DNA of 9,684 nucleotides from positions 1 to 9,684 of the forward strand of contig JAUVAJ010000031.1 in NCBI GenBank assembly GCA_030591795.1, in the 5' to 3' direction. Made by a program: the position numbers and the translations under genes. Shown here one piece after another: positions 1 to 7,834 of this stretch (position 1 is its first letter; every line of letters starts with the position of its first letter). Below the pieces are notes generated by a model, which searched no databases, had not been told where the DNA came from, and saw nothing but the letters and a program-made list of their open reading frames with translations. This stretch comes from Desulfuromonadales bacterium (GTDB lineage Bacteria; Desulfobacterota; Desulfuromonadia; Desulfuromonadales; UBA2294).

Positions 1-1209
1 GCAGCCTTGCCGTTTGATAATCTCCTTTCGCGAACCGTTACCTTTCCGTTCTCCGACCAGCGCAAAGTTGCCGCGGCCGCGCCACTTGAACTGGCGGCAA
101 AACTCCCGCTCGACCTCGATGCTTATCAGACAACCGTATTGCCGACTGGTCGCGATGGCGATCTGTATCGGTCAATCGCCTTGGCTGTTCCCGAGACGGA
201 GATTGCGCAGTTTCTGGAAGCATTTGATCAACAGCAACTGCCGTTGCGGGTACTCGATGTAGTCCCCTTTGCCGACTTGCAGATTTTATCTCAAGAGGTG
301 CCAGACGCCATTCTGGTGACGATTCGCGCAGGCGGCTATGTCGTGGCCAGGAGTGCCGCGGGTGTTATGCAATCTTATCGGCAGTCGATTATTACCGAGA
401 CGATGACCGACGCTGCTCTCGCCGATGCGGTGTTGCGTGACACACAGGTTTTACTCACACAGCTACCGGAAAGGCCGCCGATTTTTCTGGTCGGTGCCGG
501 GTTGACCGCCCAGCGGCAACGGGCATTGATCGACCGGTTGCCGGGAGCCACGGTGCCTGAAGCAAAGTTCGAATCCGGTCGTCTGTCGGCTGAATATCTG
601 CCGGCTTTGGCCTTGGCGCATCGAGCAACTGCACCGAACAGCAAAGCCTGCTGTAATTTTCGTCAGGGCCGTTACGCTTATCGCGGTAGTCTGGCCCCAT
701 TCCGGCGCCAGTTGATCGCAATCGCAGTATTGCTCACTCTGGCCCTGGCCACCGCCGCTTCCGGTTTCTGGTTCGATTATGCGCGCAAGGCGGGTGATCT
801 GGCAAGTCTGGATCGGACCTTGCAAACGATCTATCGTCAGAGTTTCCCGGGTGCGCCGGTGCCGGCGGATGTGCCATTGTTTATGGCCAGCAACCTGGCC
901 GGGCTGCATGAAGAGAGTCGCTCGCTCGGTGCGGCACAGATTGGTCCACTACAGGTGCTTGATGCGTTGACGGCAGGGATCGGCAGCGATGTCGGGATCG
1001 ACGTGCAGCGATTTGATTTCGATGTCGAAGGGGTAGCTTTGTACGGACGGGCAGACAGCTTTGATGGTGTCGACCAGTTGGCGGCGCGGATTCGCCAACA
1101 AGCGGTTTTCACGCAGGTGCAGATTGGTGATGCGAAGATGAGTGTTGACGGCAGTCGGGTGGATTTCCGGGTCGATATCGATTTCAGTGCTGCGGGAGGT
1201 GACCGATGA
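1..1209 (+). CDS. gspL: Type II secretion system protein GspL, 5'-truncated
   Basis: The reading frame is open from base 1, so the true start lies upstream; 402 residues are visible. GspL is a bitopic inner-membrane protein of the type II secretion platform. It links the cytoplasmic assembly ATPase GspE to GspM and the pseudopilus. The fragment opens with LPFDNLLSRTVTFPFSDQRK, the usual GspL/PilM-like actin-fold sequence. The family motif NFRQGRY (about residues 219-225) comes just before a single membrane segment (about 238-258), and a periplasmic region ends in a ferredoxin-like domain (about 310-395). Two adjacent cysteines (217-218) precede the motif, which is a small oddity. The stop overlaps the start of gspM (ATGA), implying coupled translation. 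A PilM/PilN-type fusion of a related pilus system is the alternative, but the downstream M and N genes favour GspL. Confidence 0.85.
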   Translation, partial: AALPFDNLLSRTVTFPFSDQRKVAAAAPLELAAKLPLDLDAYQTTVLPTGRDGDLYRSIALAVPETEIAQFLEAFDQQQLPLRVLDVVPFADLQILSQEVPDAILVTIRAGGYVVARSAAGVMQSYRQSIITETMTDAALADAVLRDTQVLLTQLPERPPIFLVGAGLTAQRQRALIDRLPGATVPEAKFESGRLSAEYLPALALAHRATAPNSKACCNFRQGRYAYRGSLAPFRRQLIAIAVLLTLALATAASGFWFDYARKAGDLASLDRTLQTIYRQSFPGAPVPADVPLFMASNLAGLHEESRSLGAAQIGPLQVLDALTAGIGSDVGIDVQRFDFDVEGVALYGRADSFDGVDQLAARIRQQAVFTQVQIGDAKMSVDGSRVDFRVDIDFSAAGGDR

Positions 1210-1733
1210 TGAAAAATCTAGACCCGCGCGAGAAACAATTTCTGCTTGGTGGTGGTGCAATAGTACTGGTTTTATTGTTGATGTTTGGTCTTATTGTGCC
1301 GTTGACAGAAATGTTGAACGGTATGGACAAAAGCCTTGTTGAAAGACAGGAGCAGGTCGACAATGCTCGTCATATGCAGGCTGAGATTGCCAAGGTAAAA
1401 CTGCAGCTGGCGCAGCTCGAGCGCAAGACCGATCAAGGCCAAACGGTTTCCCTGTTCGCCCTGATCGAAAAAAGCAGTGGACAACTCGGGCTCCGGGATA
1501 ATCTGGTTTCGATGCGTCCGCAGTCGCCGACCCGGCGTGAAGGATTTCGGGTTGAGGCGGTCGATTTGCGCTTGGAAAAAATCCGTTTTGATCAGTTGGT
1601 TTTGTTGTTGAAAGTGTTTGACAAGGCTGACGTGTTATTGAATGTGCGACAACTCAAGGTAAAGAAACGCTTTAACGATCCGACTCTTGTTGATGCCAGT
1701 CTGCAGGTCGAAGCCGTGCAGAGAGACATATAA
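1206..1733 (+). CDS. gspM: Type II secretion system protein GspM
   Basis: A 175-residue protein with a short charged N-terminus, one membrane anchor (about 12-33), a heptad-like coiled-coil stretch rich in Q, E, K and L (about 38-75), and a small periplasmic alpha/beta domain (about 80-172). This is the GspM layout, and GspM pairs with GspL in the inner membrane to hold the secretion platform together. The start overlaps the gspL stop (ATGA). A strong Shine-Dalgarno sequence (GGGAGGT, 1194-1200) precedes two consecutive ATG codons at 1206 and 1209, so either could be used. Sequence similarity is weak, as is normal for GspM; the assignment rests on topology and on the position between gspL and gspN. 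Confidence 0.8.
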   Translation: MMKNLDPREKQFLLGGGAIVLVLLLMFGLIVPLTEMLNGMDKSLVERQEQVDNARHMQAEIAKVKLQLAQLERKTDQGQTVSLFALIEKSSGQLGLRDNLVSMRPQSPTRREGFRVEAVDLRLEKIRFDQLVLLLKVFDKADVLLNVRQLKVKKRFNDPTLVDASLQVEAVQRDI

Positions 1734-2611
1734 TGCGGATTTCAGTGTCAATGATATGGCAACAGCTCCGTTCGGGCAAACTCTTGCTGATTTTGTTGCT
1801 GCTATTAGTTTTTAAGCTCTGTTTTCTGTTCGGGTTTTTCGTGTCTTTTCCAGATGCTGTTTTGCGTGATCGGGTTCTCTCTGAAGTTAATTGTTTGTTG
1901 CCAACCGGCAACAGACTCGAGGTGCAATCCGTTGAACTCGGGTTTCCGTTGCAATTGCAGATCGCTCAGGCGCGTTTGATCATGCAGTCTGCCCCGCTAC
2001 CGGAGATGACTCTGACAATGGTTGAACTTAGTCCAACCCTGGCGACTCTGATCGGGCGACCCGGACTGGATATCAGCGCCGGCAGTGAGTTGGGTCTGCT
2101 GGAAGGGACGGTTTCGGGTTCCGGTTTGTTTGACCTGCATCTGCGTGAAGGCCAGTTTGACTTGCCTGCACCCGAGATGCCAGAGTTGCGACTGGTCGGC
2201 TCTGTTACCTCGCTAGATCTGGTTGGACAGCTTCGGGTCGAAAAGAATGAGCCGATAGAGTTATCAGCCGTTGTTGATGATTTGGTGTTGATTGGTGCCA
2301 AGCAACTCGGTCTCAGTCAGAATAGAATCCCTCTCGGGAGTTTGTCGGTATCTTTGTCCGGAACCGGACGTACGTTGCAGATCGAACAGCTGTCTCTTAA
2401 CGGCGGGGTAGTGGCGGTAACCGGTAAAGGGCGAGTGGTGTTGCAACAACCGTTTAGTGCCAGCCGTCTCGATTTGAAGTTGAACCTCCGCCCGGAAGTG
2501 AGTGCCGATTCCGGACTGCGAACCCTGCTTGAACTGCTCGGGCCAAAGGGGAAAGATGGCTCGCATACGTTGCAATTGCGAGGACGATTATTTGCTCCGC
2601 AACTGAAATGA
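1733..2611 (+). CDS. gspN: Type II secretion system protein GspN (Geobacter/Leptospira type)
   Basis: A 292-residue protein with an N-terminal membrane anchor (about 16-41, very leucine-rich) and a long, beta-rich periplasmic part without cysteines in its body. The repeated amphipathic strands (for example LRLVGSVTSLDLVGQLRV, and GGVVAVTGKGRVVL) resemble the GspN/AsmA-like fold. GspN is an accessory component of type II secretion found in only some lineages; its exact role is poorly known. The ATG shares a base with the gspM stop (TAATG). The upstream Shine-Dalgarno is weak, so initiation probably depends on translational coupling. This is the last gene of the operon: the next gene, lon, is unrelated and has its own candidate promoter 13 bases downstream. 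Confidence 0.78.
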   Translation: MRISVSMIWQQLRSGKLLLILLLLLVFKLCFLFGFFVSFPDAVLRDRVLSEVNCLLPTGNRLEVQSVELGFPLQLQIAQARLIMQSAPLPEMTLTMVELSPTLATLIGRPGLDISAGSELGLLEGTVSGSGLFDLHLREGQFDLPAPEMPELRLVGSVTSLDLVGQLRVEKNEPIELSAVVDDLVLIGAKQLGLSQNRIPLGSLSVSLSGTGRTLQIEQLSLNGGVVAVTGKGRVVLQQPFSASRLDLKLNLRPEVSADSGLRTLLELLGPKGKDGSHTLQLRGRLFAPQLK

Positions 2612-2623
2612 TTTATTGCAGTA

Positions 2624-2652
2624 TTGACAATGCCGTGACCTCAGCCTAGTTT
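2624..2652 (+). promoter_or_regulatory. Candidate sigma-70 promoter for lon
   Basis: A perfect -35 box TTGACA (2624-2629) is followed after 17 bases by TAGTTT (2647-2652), a weak -10 box matching 3 of 6 consensus positions. A better -10-like sequence, TATACT (2660-2665), has no -35 at the right distance. No heat-shock sigma-32 promoter and no CIRCE element are evident. Transcription from here would give a short leader before the lon ATG at 2689. Confidence 0.35.
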
Positions 2653-2677
2653 TAATTGATATACTGGCATTATAAAC

Positions 2678-2684
2678 AAGGGGG
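2678..2684 (+). promoter_or_regulatory. Ribosome binding site that sets the lon start
   Basis: AAGGGGG lies 4 bases before ATG 2689. The frame is open up to a TTG at 2656, but that codon has no Shine-Dalgarno and sits almost on the candidate promoter, so ATG 2689 is chosen. Confidence 0.65.
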
Positions 2685-2688
2685 CTGC

Positions 2689-5133
2689 ATGGAAGATAAA
2701 GATCACGATTTTTCTGATTTTGAGGAAGAACATATTATTGATTTTGATTCGCTCCCCGGCGACGGTCTGGTTGTAGCCAGCCATCTATTGCCTGAGCAAC
2801 TTCCGCTGATACCGGTTCGCCCCCGACCAGCCTTTCCTGGGCTGCTGATTCCTATGGCCCTGAATGATCCGATCCAGGTGGCCACATTCCGCTTTGCCAT
2901 GAAAGAGAGTGATCAAACCATCGGCCTGGTTCTGGCCCGGGATATGGATGCTCCGGATACGCCGGAAAATCTACATAGCGTCGGCGTGGTTGGTAAAGTT
3001 GTCAAAGTTATAAGTGATGACAAAGATAGTGCACATTTCCTGATCAACTGCATGGAACGGTTCAAGATTAATGAACTGCATACACACAAGGAAGGGTTGG
3101 TCGGGCAGGTGACCTATCATCCGTCCGCCGAATTGTCGGAGGATAAGGAGCTCAAGGCCTATTCCATGGCTATTCTGACCACGCTGAAGGAGCTGATTCA
3201 GATCAACCCGCTCTACAGTGAAGAAATCAAGATGTTTCTCAACCGTTCCAGTCTTGACGATCCGGGTCGATTGTCTGACTTTGCGGCCAATCTTACCAGC
3301 TCGGATGGGGAGAAACTGCAGACCATCCTTGAAACTTTCGATGTTCGCGCCCGGATTGATCTGGTGCTGGTCCTGCTGAAAAATGAGCTTGAAGTGTCGC
3401 GGCTGCAAGCCAAGATTTCGAAGCAGATTGAAGAGAAGATGTCGGGCCAGCAGCGGGAATTTTTCCTGCGTGAACAGCTCAAGGCGATCAAGAAGGAACT
3501 TGGCCTTGAAAAAGAAGGCAAGACCACCGAAATTGAAAAGTTTGAGCAACGGCTCACTGCCTTGAAATTGAATGAAGAGGCGCAACAAGCCGTCGATGAA
3601 GAGCTGGATAAACTGCGTCTGATTGAGCCGACTTCTCCAGAGTATACGGTCAGCCGCAATTATCTCGATTGGTTGACCATCCTGCCCTGGGGACGGCACA
3701 GCGAGGACAGCTTCGATATTGCCCGTGCCCGGCGCATTCTCGATCGTGACCATTTCGGGCTGCAGGATGTCAAGGAACGAATCCTGGAGTTTATTGCCGT
3801 CGGCAAGATGAAGGGTGATATATCCGGCTCGATTATCTGTCTGGTCGGTCCGCCCGGTGTCGGTAAAACCTCGATCGGCCACAGTGTCGCCGACGCCCTT
3901 GGCCGGAAGTTTTTCCGTTTTTCTCTCGGCGGTATGCGCGATGAGGCCGAAATCAAGGGTCATCGACGCACCTACATCGGCGCCATGCCGGGCAAGTTTA
4001 TTCAGGCGATCAAAAGTGTCGGAACCGCCAACCCGGTGATTATGCTCGACGAAATTGATAAAATTGGCGCCTCGTTTCAGGGCGACCCGGCTTCGGCTCT
4101 GCTCGAGGTACTTGATCCGGAGCAGAATTCAGCTTTTCGTGATCACTACATGGATGTGCCGTTTGATCTGTCGAATGTTCTGTTTATATCTACGGCTAAC
4201 CAGCTTGATACCATTCCGCGACCGTTGCTCGACCGGATGGAAATTATTCGTCTATCCGGCTACATCGCCCGGGAAAAGCTGGAGATTGCCAAGCGCTACC
4301 TGATTCCGAAATCGCTCAAGAATCATGGTCTCAAGCGGGGACAGGTGAAGATCAACAAAAGCACACTGCTGGCTATTATCGAGGGGTATGCCCGCGAGGC
4401 CGGGGTGCGTGGTCTGGAGAACCGGATCAAAAAGATTATGCGTAAATCTTCAATGAAGTTTGTTGAAGATGGGATTGATAAAGTTGCGGTTTCCCGTCGT
4501 GATCTCGAGTCGTTCCTCGGCCAACCGATCTTCAGCGCCGACGAAATGTTCGGGGCGAGTCCCGGCGTGGTAACCGGTCTGGCCTGGACCAGTCTTGGCG
4601 GTACCACGCTACAGATTGAGTCTGCGGCTGTACACAGTAAAGCAAAAGGTTTCAAGCAGACCGGTCAGCTCGGCAAGGTGATGATCGAGAGTGCAGAGAT
4701 CGCCTATTCCTATGTGATGGCGAATCTGGAGCGCTACGGGGCGTCGGTCGATTATTTTGACAGTCGTTTCGTTCACCTGCATGTGCCGGCCGGGGCGACC
4801 CCGAAAGATGGACCGTCAGCCGGGGTGACCATGACCACCGCCCTGCTGTCGATGATCCTTGAGGTCCCGACGCGGGAGAAGCTTGGTATGACCGGTGAGT
4901 TGACTTTGACCGGGCATGTATTGCCGATCGGCGGTTTAAAGGAGAAGGTTATCGCTTCACGTCGGGTCGGGCTTGAGGTGCTGGTCTTTCCTGCAGGCAA
5001 CAAGAAAGATTTTGAAGAATTGCCCGATTATCTAAAAGAAGGGCTGGAAGTGCATTTCGCCAGTCGCTATGACGATGTGTTCAAGGTCGCCTTTGGGCGG
5101 CAGGTGCGCCGGAGGAAAGCTGCAAAAGGTTGA
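2689..5133 (+). CDS. lon: ATP-dependent Lon protease
   Basis: An 814-residue Lon (LonA type), a cytoplasmic hexameric AAA+ serine protease that degrades misfolded and regulatory proteins. In order: an acidic N-terminal extension (1-36), the LAN substrate-binding domain (about 37-235), a helical linker (about 236-345), the AAA+ module (about 346-590) and the protease domain (about 610-805). Walker A is GPPGVGKT (387-394) and Walker B VIMLDEID (450-457). The catalytic dyad is Ser710 in PKDGPSAG and Lys753 in GGLKEKVIA, 43 residues apart as in E. coli Lon. All key residues are present, so the enzyme should be active. The start of the LAN domain (IPVRPRPAFPG) departs from the usual PLLPLRDVVVFP-like sequence, and the gene is not beside clpX. 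It may therefore be a second Lon paralogue rather than the housekeeping copy; that part is inference. Confidence 0.96.
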   Translation: MEDKDHDFSDFEEEHIIDFDSLPGDGLVVASHLLPEQLPLIPVRPRPAFPGLLIPMALNDPIQVATFRFAMKESDQTIGLVLARDMDAPDTPENLHSVGVVGKVVKVISDDKDSAHFLINCMERFKINELHTHKEGLVGQVTYHPSAELSEDKELKAYSMAILTTLKELIQINPLYSEEIKMFLNRSSLDDPGRLSDFAANLTSSDGEKLQTILETFDVRARIDLVLVLLKNELEVSRLQAKISKQIEEKMSGQQREFFLREQLKAIKKELGLEKEGKTTEIEKFEQRLTALKLNEEAQQAVDEELDKLRLIEPTSPEYTVSRNYLDWLTILPWGRHSEDSFDIARARRILDRDHFGLQDVKERILEFIAVGKMKGDISGSIICLVGPPGVGKTSIGHSVADALGRKFFRFSLGGMRDEAEIKGHRRTYIGAMPGKFIQAIKSVGTANPVIMLDEIDKIGASFQGDPASALLEVLDPEQNSAFRDHYMDVPFDLSNVLFISTANQLDTIPRPLLDRMEIIRLSGYIAREKLEIAKRYLIPKSLKNHGLKRGQVKINKSTLLAIIEGYAREAGVRGLENRIKKIMRKSSMKFVEDGIDKVAVSRRDLESFLGQPIFSADEMFGASPGVVTGLAWTSLGGTTLQIESAAVHSKAKGFKQTGQLGKVMIESAEIAYSYVMANLERYGASVDYFDSRFVHLHVPAGATPKDGPSAGVTMTTALLSMILEVPTREKLGMTGELTLTGHVLPIGGLKEKVIASRRVGLEVLVFPAGNKKDFEELPDYLKEGLEVHFASRYDDVFKVAFGRQVRRRKAAKG

Positions 5134-5196
5134 GAGTCAACAGGTTGTCGTGTGTTGAATTTGTTTTCGCAGACTGATTTTTGCGGACAATGTTAT

Positions 5197-5201
5197 AGGA
5201 G
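5197..5201 (+). promoter_or_regulatory. Ribosome binding site that sets the fadL-like start
   Basis: AGGAG lies 10 bases before ATG 5212. The frame is open back to a GTG at 5152, but that start would put about 20 polar residues ahead of the signal peptide, so ATG 5212 is preferred. Confidence 0.6.
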
Positions 5202-5211
5202 TTGTAATGCG

Positions 5212-6447
5212 ATGAAGAATCTTCTGGTGGTTTTTGTTAGTTGCTTGGTCGTGGTTGCAATGCACAGCCTGGCCCAGGCATCCGGCTACGGGATTTTCAC
5301 TCAGGGGGCACGCGCCCTCGGTCGCGCCAATGCCAGTATCGCCAAACTCGATTCCCCTTCAGTGGTCTTTTTCAACCCGGCCTTGCTTAGTGAACTGGAC
5401 GGAACCCAGATAGAGGGCGGTACAACCCTGATTTTTCCCCAGCGAAGTTTTTCCGGCGCGACCACTGCAGAAACCGAGGACACGGTTTATTTTCCGGCCA
5501 CGCTCTATCTGAGTCACGAGCTGAATGACAACTTCACTCTCGGTTTTGGCGTGTTCAATCCGTTTGGTCTCGGCACTGACTGGCCCGATGACTGGGAAGG
5601 CCGATATCTGGCCACCAGATCAGAGATAGTCACCTACGACATCCGTCCGGTCATCGCCTGGCAAGCGACACCGACCATCTCTGTTGCCGCTGGTATCGAC
5701 TATGTTTATCTGGATGCGGAGTTGGAAAGAAAGATGGATCTTTCTGGTTTGGGTTTAGGTGATGGCAATCTGATGTTTAGCGGCGATGGTGATGGTTTTG
5801 GTTTTAATCTTGGACTGGCGTGGAAAATCATAGAGCAAGTGACTTTGGGTGTGTCTTACCGGAGTGAAGTAGATATTGATATTGATGCCAAAATGGAGTT
5901 CCAACTACCGCCGCCAGCCTTCATCCCAACCACTGGTGCTAGTACTTCGATGACCCTGCCACAGCAATTTTCGGCGGGCATTGCCTATGATGTAACCAAC
6001 ACTCTTTTGCTCGAGTTTTCTGTTCGATGGGAAGACTGGACCGCTTTCGACCAGTTACATATTATTTTTGACCAGCCAGTCAATGGCCAACCCGAAGAGA
6101 TACAGCAACGTGATTGGCATGATACCTGGGCTTACAGCCTTGGGGGTGAATATTTGCTTGGTAGTGGAACTCGATTACTTTTTGGTTATCTTTACGGTGA
6201 AGACCCGATCCCTGACGCAACGTTCGAGCCGGCGATCCCTGACAGTCCTTCCCATCTGTTTACCCTCGGGGTTTCATACCCGTTCGGTTCGTACACTCTG
6301 GATGCCAGTTACGGTTACCAGTATCTGGAAGCTCGCATAAAAAACAATTCTATTGCTCCGCCGCCATCACCTTTGGCTAGTGCTGCAAACGGTAAGTACG
6401 AGTCGGATATACATCTGGTCGGCCTGAGCCTCGGTTATAAATTCTGA
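5212..6447 (+). CDS. OmpP1/FadL/TodX-family outer-membrane transport protein
   Basis: A 411-residue outer-membrane beta-barrel predicted to pass hydrophobic molecules such as long-chain fatty acids or hydrocarbons across the outer membrane; the actual substrate cannot be read from sequence. A signal peptide covers residues 1-23, ending LAQA before SGYGIFTQGARALGRANAS. That mature start matches the FadL N-terminal hatch segment that plugs the barrel. The family motif FFNPAL (NPA at 55-57) follows. The remainder alternates aromatic amphipathic strands with polar loops (for example GFGFNLGLAW), and the last residue is Phe (GLSLGYKF), the usual BAM-complex signal. The gene starts 78 bases after lon with no clear terminator or convincing promoter between, so it may be co-transcribed with lon. 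The central part is less C/G-rich at third positions than its flanks. Confidence 0.88.
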   Translation: MKNLLVVFVSCLVVVAMHSLAQASGYGIFTQGARALGRANASIAKLDSPSVVFFNPALLSELDGTQIEGGTTLIFPQRSFSGATTAETEDTVYFPATLYLSHELNDNFTLGFGVFNPFGLGTDWPDDWEGRYLATRSEIVTYDIRPVIAWQATPTISVAAGIDYVYLDAELERKMDLSGLGLGDGNLMFSGDGDGFGFNLGLAWKIIEQVTLGVSYRSEVDIDIDAKMEFQLPPPAFIPTTGASTSMTLPQQFSAGIAYDVTNTLLLEFSVRWEDWTAFDQLHIIFDQPVNGQPEEIQQRDWHDTWAYSLGGEYLLGSGTRLLFGYLYGEDPIPDATFEPAIPDSPSHLFTLGVSYPFGSYTLDASYGYQYLEARIKNNSIAPPPSPLASAANGKYESDIHLVGLSLGYKF

Positions 6448-6476
6448 TTATCAGCTTAAGTAACCTGACAAAGCAC

Positions 6477-6506
6477 AGCCTCGTATTAAACAGCTGCGGG
6501 GCTTTT
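6477..6506 (+). terminator. Weak rho-independent terminator after the fadL-like gene
   Basis: A 7-bp stem AGCCTCG (6477-6483) with CGGGGCT (6497-6503), including one G-U pair, closes a 13-nt loop and is followed by a short T run ending at 6506. The T run is short, so termination may be partial. It sits 30 bases after the stop at 6447 and before the trpS promoter region, where a terminator is expected. Confidence 0.5.
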
Positions 6507-6523
6507 GGCAGTGAGCTTTCGGA

Positions 6524-6552
6524 TTGACGCTAAGAGGTGGAACTGTTAGCTT
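6524..6552 (+). promoter_or_regulatory. Candidate sigma-70 promoter for trpS
   Basis: TTGACG (6524-6529) and TAGCTT (6547-6552) are separated by 17 bases, the same layout as the candidate lon promoter. This would give a leader of about 90 nt before trpS. No T-box, trp attenuator or other structured leader is visible between 6553 and 6648. The -10 box is weak, so this is tentative. Confidence 0.35.
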
Positions 6553-6648
6553 GGTGCGCTGTAAATAAGGTTTGTAACGTGGTTTGCGACGGCAGATTCT
6601 GCTCGTCATACTTTTGGTTATAACAGCTGGATTGTTCGGAGATTAAAG

Positions 6649-7614
6649 ATGAGGGTTCTTTCAGGAATACAGCCTTCCGGAGCATTGCATCTCGGCAATT
6701 ACTTCGGGATGATGCAGAAGATGATTGCGCACCAGGAAGAGCAGGAGTTGTTCTGCTTTATCGCTAATTACCATGCGATGACTTCGTTGAGTGATGGCAA
6801 GGTATTGGCCCGTGGCACACTTGAAGCGGCGGCCAGCTTTCTGGCGTTGGGGCTTGATCCGGAAAAATCAGTATTCTGGGTACAGTCTGATGTCCCGGAA
6901 GTGCAGGAGTTGACCTGGTACCTTTCGAATTTCACGCCGATGGGCCTGCTTGAGCGATGCCACAGTTACAAAGATAAGGTAACCAAGGGGCTTGCGGCCA
7001 ATCATGGTCTGTTTGCTTATCCGGTGTTGATGGCGGCTGATATTCTGCTGTATCAGAGTGAGAAGGTGCCGGTTGGTAAGGATCAGAAACAACACGTTGA
7101 AGTTACCCGTGATATTGCGATCAAGTTTAATAATCAATACGGTGACATCTTCACCCTGCCGGATCCCGAGATTGATGATGATGTTGCAACCGTTCCGGGG
7201 TTGGACGGGCAGAAGATGAGCAAGAGCTACGGCAATACCATTGATTTGTTTCTGGAAGATAAGGCGCTGCGCAAGCAGGTGATGCGGATTGTTACTGATG
7301 CGACACCGGTCGAAGAGCCGAAGGATCCGGACAAATGTAATGTCTATCAGATTTTCAGTCTGTTCCTCGATGCCGGAGAGCGTGCGGCGTTACGCCAGCG
7401 TTACCAGGCCGGTGGCCTTGGTTATGGTGAGGTGAAGCAGGAACTGTTTGAAACATTGCGGGACTTCTTCGCACCATTCAGGGAACGGCGTCAGGCGCTG
7501 CTCGAAGATCCGGCGGCACTGAAAGCGATTCTGGCTGAAGGCGCGCAAAAGGCGCGTTACGCTGCCAGTAAAACTATCAATAAAGTACGCAAGAAGGTCG
7601 GTTCGGCGTACTAA
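6649..7614 (+). CDS. trpS: Tryptophanyl-tRNA synthetase
   Basis: A 321-residue class I aminoacyl-tRNA synthetase that charges tRNA-Trp with tryptophan in the cytoplasm. The N-terminus MRVLSGIQPSGALHLGNYFG contains the HIGH-type ATP-binding motif (HLGN, about 14-17), and the second signature KMSKS is at 189-193. The stretch VPVGKDQKQHVEVTRDIA is typical of TrpRS. Length is normal for the compact bacterial form (about 320-350 residues) and nothing is missing. GGAG (6638-6641) lies 7 bases before the ATG. The stop (7612-7614) overlaps the stop of the convergent minus-strand gene, so no terminator can lie between the two genes. Confidence 0.97.
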   Translation: MRVLSGIQPSGALHLGNYFGMMQKMIAHQEEQELFCFIANYHAMTSLSDGKVLARGTLEAAASFLALGLDPEKSVFWVQSDVPEVQELTWYLSNFTPMGLLERCHSYKDKVTKGLAANHGLFAYPVLMAADILLYQSEKVPVGKDQKQHVEVTRDIAIKFNNQYGDIFTLPDPEIDDDVATVPGLDGQKMSKSYGNTIDLFLEDKALRKQVMRIVTDATPVEEPKDPDKCNVYQIFSLFLDAGERAALRQRYQAGGLGYGEVKQELFETLRDFFAPFRERRQALLEDPAALKAILAEGAQKARYAASKTINKVRKKVGSAY

Positions 7615-7796
7615 TCTTTTGGCTCAGCTACTTCACGGGTGAACAGGATGAAGGCCATCGCCGGTCGTTTGCTCGCTTCACGCATGGCGAAGTGCATACC
7701 ATCCAGAGTCCAGCCGAGCGCCGTCCAGTGATTGAGGATCTCTTCCAGGTTGTCATCGGTTACGGTAGATGATTCAATAACTTTGTATTCTGTCAT
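7611..7796 (-). CDS. DUF4177-like small protein of unknown function
   Basis: A 61-residue soluble protein without signal peptide or membrane segment. The pattern is a beta strand (EYKVIESSTV), a helix (DDNLEEILNHWTALG), then GW and two strands (TLDGMHFAMRE and RPAMAFILFTRE). This fits the DUF4177 family, whose hallmark is a YKV strand, a helix and a GW turn; no function is established. A Shine-Dalgarno AGGGA is placed 5 bases before its ATG. The gene converges on trpS with overlapping stop codons and diverges from the small gene at 7835. Good start signal and family pattern make it a real gene. Confidence 0.8.
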   Translation of the reverse strand: MTEYKVIESSTVTDDNLEEILNHWTALGWTLDGMHFAMREASKRPAMAFILFTREVAEPKD

Positions 7797-7822
7797 GTTG
7801 TTCCCTGCTTCATGATGTGGAC

Positions 7823-7827
7823 AGGAG
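7823..7827 (+). promoter_or_regulatory. Ribosome binding site that sets the start at 7835
   Basis: AGGAG lies 7 bases before ATG 7835. The in-frame GTG at 7817 lies upstream of this site and is therefore unlikely to be the start. Confidence 0.6.
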
Positions 7828-7834
7828 CGCTTGT

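Noticed and set aside
2971..3963. 330-codon minus-strand open frame antisense to lon
   Set aside because: It lies wholly inside lon, which has every expected motif; the frame is open because of lon codon bias, and its protein has no recognisable domain.
5128..5190. Small hairpins between lon and the fadL-like gene (GTTGA/TCAAC; TTCGCA/TGCGGA)
   Set aside because: Stems are only 5-6 bp without T-tracts; too weak to call a terminator or riboswitch.
6535..6548. T-box-like sequence GGTGGAACTG before trpS
   Set aside because: The core would read TGGA, whereas pairing with tRNA-Trp needs TGGC, and there is neither a stem I nor room for a full T-box with terminator.
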